A stretch of 64,000 bases of DNA from an uncultured Clostridia bacterium (GTDB lineage Bacteria; Bacillota; Clostridia; TANB77; CAG-508): the NCBI GenBank assembly GCA_949538735.1, contig CATGLK010000001.1:1-64000 (forward strand), in the 5' to 3' direction. The position numbers and the translations under genes are program-made. The stretch's first letter is position 1. Each line of letters starts with the position of its first letter. Below are positions 58,390 to 64,000 of this stretch, in pieces. The notes below the pieces were generated by a model, which saw only the letters and a program-made list of their open reading frames with translations, searched no databases and had not been told where the DNA came from.

Positions 58390-61007
58390 ATGGCAAATGT
58401 TAAAAATTCTAAAGATGATGTAAATGTAGAAAAATTATATGGAAAAGAATGTACACTTTCTAAAGAAGATTTTATAAAAACTTACAATATAAGTGAAAAT
58501 GGTTTATCTTCTAACGAAGCTGAAAACAGAATACATAAATATGGATTAAATGAAATTAGTCAAGCAAAGCCAAAAAAATGGTATAACTATCTTTTCGAAA
58601 GTTTATTTAGTCCTTTTAATAGTATTCTAATGCGGAATTGTTTTAATTCTTTTTTATACTGATGTGTATTTAGCAGAAGTACCAAGCTATGCAAACATTA
58701 TTGTTATTGCAATTTTGGTTACAGCAAGTACTCTTTTGGAGTTTTTCGAGGAGTACCGTTCAAATAAAGCTGCTGAAAAATTAAAAGAGTTAGTTGCAAC
58801 TACTGCAACCGTTCTAAGAAATGGAAAAGAAGTCCAAATTCCTATAAAAGAAATAACTTTAGGTGATATTGTAATCCTTTCAGCTGGCAGTATGATTCCT
58901 GCTGATTTAAGGGTTTTGGAAGCTAAAGATTTATATGTTGGACAATCTTCATTAACAGGAGAGTCTGATGCAGTAAGAAAAATTTCAAATTCTGAAATTT
59001 CTTTGGATGAGCTAGATAGCATTTCTGATTTAGATACTATTTGTTTTATGGGAACAAATGTTATAAGTGGTTCTGCAAAATGTGCAGTTATTAAAACTGC
59101 TGATAGTACTTATTTTGGTAAAGTTGCGCACACAATTACAACTGGAAAGCCTAAATCTTCTTTTCAAATGGGAATTGAAAGTATTAGTAAATTGCTTATA
59201 CGTTTTATGCTTGTTTTAACACCAATAGTATTTATTCTAAATGCTTGGAAACATTCACCTGTAACAGCTTTTACTTTTGCGGTTGCAATTGCAATTTGTA
59301 TAACACCACTTTTACTACCTGTCATTTTATCTTCAAGCCTTTCAAAAGGTGCAGTAAAAATGTCCAAGAAGAAAACAATTGTAAAAAAATTGGACTCAAT
59401 TCAAAGTTTTGGAGCTATGAATATTCTTTGTACTGATAAAACTGGAACTTTAACAGAAGATAAAATCGTTTTAGAAAAATATTTAGATATAAATGGTGAT
59501 GAAGATTTACGTGTTTTAAAACATGCATTTTTGAATTCATATTTCCAGACAGGATTAAAAGGAAATATTGACGAGGCTGTGGTACACAGAGCTTTGCAAA
59601 ATAATATGCAAGAATATACTACAAAATATAAATTAGTTGATGAAATTCCTTTTGATTTCTCACGTAGACGTTTATCTGTTATCGTATCAGACGGAACAAA
59701 AAATCAATTAATCACAAAAGGCGCTGTTGAAGAAATCCTTGAAATATGCACAATGGTTGATTATAAAGGACAAGTTTCCCCAATTACTAAACAGATTAAG
59801 GATAATATTAAACAAATTTCTAAAAACTTGAACAAAGATGGTTTGCGCGTTATTGCTGTTTGCCAAAAAAATGATATAAAAGATGTTTCAGATTTTGGAG
59901 TTGGCGATGAAAAAAATATGGTACTTCTTGGATTTATTGGTTTCTTAGATCCACCAAAAGAATCAGCAAAATCAGCTATTGAAAAACTAAATAAAGCTGG
60001 AATTCGTGTAGTTGTTTTAACAGGTGATAATGCAGAAGTTACAAGATGTATTTGTAATAAAGTAGGAATAAATTCAAAACAAATTGTAACAGGAAGTCAA
60101 ATTGAAAAACTTACAGACACAGCTGTTTTACGATTACTTAGAAAAACAAATATATTTGTTAAGCTTTCACCTATTCAAAAAGCTAGAATAGTAAGACTTT
60201 TGAAAACTGCTGGAAATGTAGTTGGCTATATGGGTGATGGAATAAATGACGCACCTTCACTTACCAACTCTGATGTAGGAATTTCAGTTGATACAGCAGT
60301 TGATATATCAAAAGAATCAGCAGATATAATATTGCTTGAAAAAGACTTACATGTTTTACTTGATGGAGTTACAGAACGGAAGAAAAACATTTGGTAACTT
60401 AATGAAATATATCAAAATGGCAACAAGCTTCAACTTTGGAGAAGTTATGTCAGTAATAATCGCAAGTGTATTACTACCATTCTTACCTGAAACACCAATT
60501 CAATTATTGGTAGAAGGCTTGTTATACGACTTTGGTCAGTTGACACTTCCTTTTGATAATGTAGATAAAGAATACTTACAAAAACCTAGACAATTCAGCC
60601 TAAAAAGCTTGAAAAACTTTATGCTATTTATGGGACCACTTAGCTCAGCCTTTGACTTACTTGTATTTGCTTTGCTATGGTTTGTGTTCCATTTAAGAGA
60701 AGTTGCACTTTTCCAAACAGTTTGGTTTACTTACAGTATCGTATCAAACCTTCTAGGAATGCATATTATTAGAACATCAAAAATCCCATTTGTGCAAAGT
60801 AATGCAAGTAAAATGGTTTACTTCTCTTCTATTGCTCTTAGCATAATTGGAATTATTGTACCATTTACTTGGCTTGGAAAGGCTATTGGCTTAGTGCCTA
60901 TTCCTCTTCCTTATATGTCAATTATTTTACTTGTTCCTATTTTGTATTGCTTTGTTGCAATGTTTGCTAAGAAAATTTATATTAAAAAACACGGCGAGTG
61001 GATTTAA
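58390..61007 (+). CDS. mgtA: Mg2+-importing P-type ATPase (MgtA type) with two CGGA recoding sites
   Basis: An 871-residue P-type ATPase. Actuator loop with SLTGESDAVRK, phosphorylation motif CTDKTGTLTED, nucleotide domain (IPFDFSRRRLSVIVSD), hinge GYMGDGINDAPSL, and a C-terminal six-segment part. The order and the DFSRRR motif fit the Mg group. Triplet reading breaks at CGGA 58633-58636 (SILMGIVLILF, first membrane segment) and at CGGA 60377-60380 (GVTEGRKTFGNLMKYI, before the C-terminal segments); one glycine at each restores the family sequence. The membrane motif TPEMLP of this group is TPLLLP, so the metal-binding Glu is missing. The start at 58390 has GGAG; an ATG at 58375 lies at the likely transcription start. 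Confidence 0.9.
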
Positions 61008-61008
61008 A

Positions 61009-61041
61009 AATTGCCAAAAAGGACGGTCCTTTTTGGCAATT
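61009..61041. terminator. Palindrome between mgtA and dnaE (terminator, GGACGGTCC core)
   Basis: AATTGCCAAAAAGGAC (61009-61024) is the reverse complement of GTCCTTTTTGGCAATT (61026-61041), 16-bp perfect arms around one G. It lies between convergent genes and belongs to the dispersed repeat family. Confidence 0.85.
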
Positions 61042-61044
61042 AAT

Positions 61045-64000
61045 TTATAAACTCACATTTTCTGTTCCTAGAATTTCTTGAAATTCTTTCAATATTTCTT
61101 CTGTTAAATAAATCTGTCCACAAGGCTTTGTTTCTTCTCCTACCTTAATTACAACATTAATATTATTCCTATCGCCACTAAAAAATCTAATAGCCCCACG
61201 AAGTTTTTCTTTTTGTTCTTCATTTGCATTGGTTATATCAAGCGATAACAGTCTTTGTTTTTGCTCGCCAAAGTCTTTTATTTCGTTTGCAATAATGGTT
61301 GTGCTATCATCTTCTCTAATACTTAGACGACCGTCTACCATAACAATATTTTCTTCTACCAAGCTTTTTCCTGATTTGATATATGCATTTTCAAATACTA
61401 TTATTTCTGCCATTCCGTATAAATCTTCTATTGTAACAAAAGCCATTATTTTATTATTTTTAGTGTATTTCTTTTTTATTGATGTTATTATTCCTGCATA
61501 TTTTACATTTTGTCCGTCTTTATATTTTGTTTTTCCACTTTGTCTAGTCATAATCAATTCCGCTTCATCTTGCGCTGATGATGACATTTGCTCGTCTATT
61601 GCTCTTAGGTCTATTGTGTTTATATTTGTTTGTGCTTGTATTTGTTCTTTTAATTTTTCTAATGGATGTCCTGAAATGTATATTCCTAGCATTTCTTTTT
61701 CTAGTGATAATAGTTCTTTGTTTGGTAATTCTTCTTTTTCGTCATATGTATATTTTATTTCGTTTAACTGTTCTTTTTCTTCCTCTGAACCTAAGTCAAA
61801 CATTGTTACTTGTCCTTGGAACCCTTTTTTCTTACTTGATTGGATTGTGTCTATTATTGCTTCAAATGATGCTAATAGAGTACTTCTTGTTTGTTCAAAT
61901 TCGTCAAAGGCTCCTGCTTTTATTAAGCTTTCTACACATTTTTTGTTTACTGATTCGTCTGCTATTCTTTCACAAAAGTCTGCAAAGTTTTTATATTCTC
62001 CATTTTCATTTCTTTCTTTTACAATGTTGTTTACTGGCACTGTTCCTACATTTTTGATACTTCCAAGTCCAAAACGTATTTTGCCATTTTCTACTGTAAA
62101 TTTTGTGTAACTTTTGTTGATTTCTGGCTTTAATATTTCTATTCCAAGTGTTTTACATTCGTCTATATATTGTGGTATTTTGTCTAAGTTTCCTAAAAAG
62201 CTGTTTAATGTTGCTGCCATAAATTCTGCTGGATAATATGCTTTTAAATATGCTGTTCTGTATGCTACGACTGCATAGCAAGCTGCGTGTGATTTATTAA
62301 ATGCATATTTTGCAAATTCAGCCATTTCATCAAATATTTTGTCTGCTGATTTTGCGTCTATTCCATTTCTTACACATCCTGGTACAATGATATTTCCTTC
62401 TTCGTCCACTTGTCCATTTATGAATATTTCTCTTTCTTTTGCCATAACATCTAGTTTCTTTTTACCCATAGCACGTCTAACTAAGTCTGCTCTTCCTAGA
62501 GAATATCCAGCTAAGTCACGTACTATTTGCATAACTTGCTCTTGGTAAACCATACAACCATATGTTACGTTTAAGATTGGTTCTAGCCTTGGGTGTGTAT
62601 ATTCGTTATGTCCTGGGTTTAGCTTTCCTTTTACATATCTTGGTATTTGATCCATTGGTCCTGGGCGATATAAAGAAACTCCTGCAATTAAGTCTTCTAG
62701 GCAGTCTGGTTTTAGTTCCTTCATAAAGTTTGTCATTCCTTGTGACTCGAACTGGAATATTCCACAAGATTTTCCTTCTTGCCATAATTTATATACTTTT
62801 GGATCTGCCATTTCTTTGTCAAATTCTACATCTATTCCCCTATTTTGCTTTACTAAATCAATTGTGTCTTGAATTACTGTAAGTGTTCTAAGTCCTAAGA
62901 AATCCATTTTTAATAAGCCTAGTTCTTCTAGGGTTGTCATTATATATTGTGTTGAAATCTGATTGTCACGTACATATAGTGGAACATAGGTGTCTACTGG
63001 GTCTTTTGTTATAACTATTCCACACGCATGTGTTGATGCCTGTCTTGGCATTCCTTCTAATGCCATTGCTATATCTAAAAGATTTTTTACACTTTCATCT
63101 GTTTCATATTTTTCTTTTAATTCTCTATTTTGTTCCAAAGCTTTTTTTATTGTGATATGCAATTCGTTTGGTATCATTTTTGCCAATAGGTCTGCTTCTG
63201 AATATGGCACGTCTAAAACCCTTGCCACATCTCTTATTACCATTCTTGCTGACATCGTTCCAAATGTGATAATCTGAGATACGTGGTCATGCCCATATTT
63301 TCTTGATACATAATCAATAACATCTTGTCTATGCTCATAACAAAAGTCCACGTCAAAGTCAGGCATACTAATTCTTTCAGGATTTAAGAACCTTTCAAAT
63401 AGCAAGCCATATTTAATTGGATCAATATCTGTTATTTCAATTGCATATGCTATAATTGAACCAGCTCCTGAGCCACGCCCTGGACCTACTGGTATATTGT
63501 GCGTTTTGGCATAATGAATAAAGTCCCATACTATTAAAAAATAGTCGACATATCCCATTTTTTTGATTATACCTAATTCATATTCTGCCCTTTCTAGTAC
63601 CTCTTTTGACGGATTTTCTCCATATCTTTTTCTGATACCGTCATCACATAATTTTTTAAAGTAATCGTAATGTGTTTCGAACTCTTCTGGCACATCATAA
63701 TTCGGTAATATTGTGTGACCAAATTCAAAGTCGACATTGCACTTTTCTGCAATTTTGACTGTATTTTCAATCGCATCAGGAAAAGCCTTGAAATATTCTA
63801 TCATCTCTTCTGGCGATTTTACATATAACTCATCTGTTTCAAATCTCATCCTGTCCATGTCACTCATTCTTTTTCCAGTTTGAATACATAGTAAGACTTC
63901 GTGGTTATATGCATCTTCTCTTCTCAAATAATGTGCATCATTTGTCGCAACAAGTGGAATATCTAGCTTTCTTGCCAAAGCAACTAACTTTTGGTTTGCT
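61045..64000 (-). CDS. dnaE: DNA polymerase III alpha subunit DnaE (partial, 5' end missing)
   Basis: About 984 residues of the replicative polymerase, running off the right edge. Visible are the end of the PHP domain (TNDAHYLRREDAYNHEVLLCIQTG), the palm with the catalytic acidic pair in SMPDFDVDFCYEHRQDVIDYV, GPGRGSGAGSIIAYAIEITDIDP, the fingers (YGCMVYQEQVMQIVRDLAGYSLGRADLVRRAMGKKK), the helix-hairpin-helix region, and a C-terminal OB fold (NVKYAGIITSIKKKYTKNNKIMAFVTIEDLYG). Its N-terminal PHP part lies outside the window. No in-frame CGG codon was found. Confidence 0.97.
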   Translation of the reverse strand, partial: ANQKLVALARKLDIPLVATNDAHYLRREDAYNHEVLLCIQTGKRMSDMDRMRFETDELYVKSPEEMIEYFKAFPDAIENTVKIAEKCNVDFEFGHTILPNYDVPEEFETHYDYFKKLCDDGIRKRYGENPSKEVLERAEYELGIIKKMGYVDYFLIVWDFIHYAKTHNIPVGPGRGSGAGSIIAYAIEITDIDPIKYGLLFERFLNPERISMPDFDVDFCYEHRQDVIDYVSRKYGHDHVSQIITFGTMSARMVIRDVARVLDVPYSEADLLAKMIPNELHITIKKALEQNRELKEKYETDESVKNLLDIAMALEGMPRQASTHACGIVITKDPVDTYVPLYVRDNQISTQYIMTTLEELGLLKMDFLGLRTLTVIQDTIDLVKQNRGIDVEFDKEMADPKVYKLWQEGKSCGIFQFESQGMTNFMKELKPDCLEDLIAGVSLYRPGPMDQIPRYVKGKLNPGHNEYTHPRLEPILNVTYGCMVYQEQVMQIVRDLAGYSLGRADLVRRAMGKKKLDVMAKEREIFINGQVDEEGNIIVPGCVRNGIDAKSADKIFDEMAEFAKYAFNKSHAACYAVVAYRTAYLKAYYPAEFMAATLNSFLGNLDKIPQYIDECKTLGIEILKPEINKSYTKFTVENGKIRFGLGSIKNVGTVPVNNIVKERNENGEYKNFADFCERIADESVNKKCVESLIKAGAFDEFEQTRSTLLASFEAIIDTIQSSKKKGFQGQVTMFDLGSEEEKEQLNEIKYTYDEKEELPNKELLSLEKEMLGIYISGHPLEKLKEQIQAQTNINTIDLRAIDEQMSSSAQDEAELIMTRQSGKTKYKDGQNVKYAGIITSIKKKYTKNNKIMAFVTIEDLYGMAEIIVFENAYIKSGKSLVEENIVMVDGRLSIREDDSTTIIANEIKDFGEQKQRLLSLDITNANEEQKEKLRGAIRFFSGDRNNINVVIKVGEETKPCGQIYLTEEILKEFQEILGTENVSL

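Noticed and set aside
61229..62110. 293-codon open frame on the plus strand within dnaE
   Set aside because: It is antisense to conserved dnaE sequence, has no ribosome site and encodes low-complexity Ser/Phe-rich sequence.

Overview
This is an AT-rich, low-GC Gram-positive chromosome segment, most likely from an uncultivated or poorly studied gut-type member of the Clostridia. Two small CotF-type spore-coat genes, a CIRCE-controlled groESL operon, a dnaG-rpoD operon, feoAB, a CarD regulator and a Lsa-type ABC-F protein fit that placement, which is inferred from gene content and not from a search.

Layout. 1-4170: end of a group II intron next to a Tn4451-like mobilizable element (TnpV, Mob/Pre relaxase, large serine recombinase, candidate oriT). 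4300-8900: tRNA-Thr, a small lipoprotein, groEL/groES, an RluA pseudouridine synthase and coat proteins. 8950-12000: an MBL-fold protein, a tmRNA-tRNA-Gly transcription unit and a glycosyltransferase. 12000-21900: M14 peptidase, nuclease, membrane proteins, FAD protein, cysteine desulfurase, patatin, WG-repeat and CNNM/CorC proteins. 21900-32200: surface region with a thioester adhesin and its sortase, a two-component system, two Rpn-type nucleases and two nearly identical pilin-like proteins whose C-termini differ in the pattern made by diversity-generating retroelements. 32200-47300: housekeeping block (mscS, rpoD, dnaG, nadD/nadE, dut, carD, feoAB). 47300-58300: accessory block (pentapeptide protein, Lsa-like ABC-F and its decayed copy, Ogt, NUDIX, GNATs, an ABC exporter, Fic). 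58390-64000: mgtA and most of dnaE.

Main discovery candidate. Eight genes here look broken by frameshifts (rluA, an M14 peptidase, mscS, dnaG, feoB three times, a pentapeptide gene, an ABC-2 permease twice, mgtA twice). All twelve breaks are the same event: an in-frame CGG followed by A, T or C, where reading four bases (CGGN) as one glycine restores the conserved protein. The base before is always the end of a complete codon and the restored codon is always GGN. After the correction every gene runs to full family length. Ordinary in-frame CGG is nearly absent: I found three others, two of them CGGG in one apparently acquired gene. The window also holds a tRNA-Gly with anticodon UCC followed by G37 and a mispaired anticodon stem, so U34-C35-C36-G37 is exactly complementary to CGGA. 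It is encoded 3 bases after the tmRNA. Together these suggest a natural four-base (or +1 frameshifting) decoding system, CGGN to Gly, used even in the essential primase gene.

Other notable points: two genes that appear to start at AUA, a dispersed family of palindromes sharing a GGGGACRG-type core, and an intrinsic terminator in the leader of the transposon recombinase.
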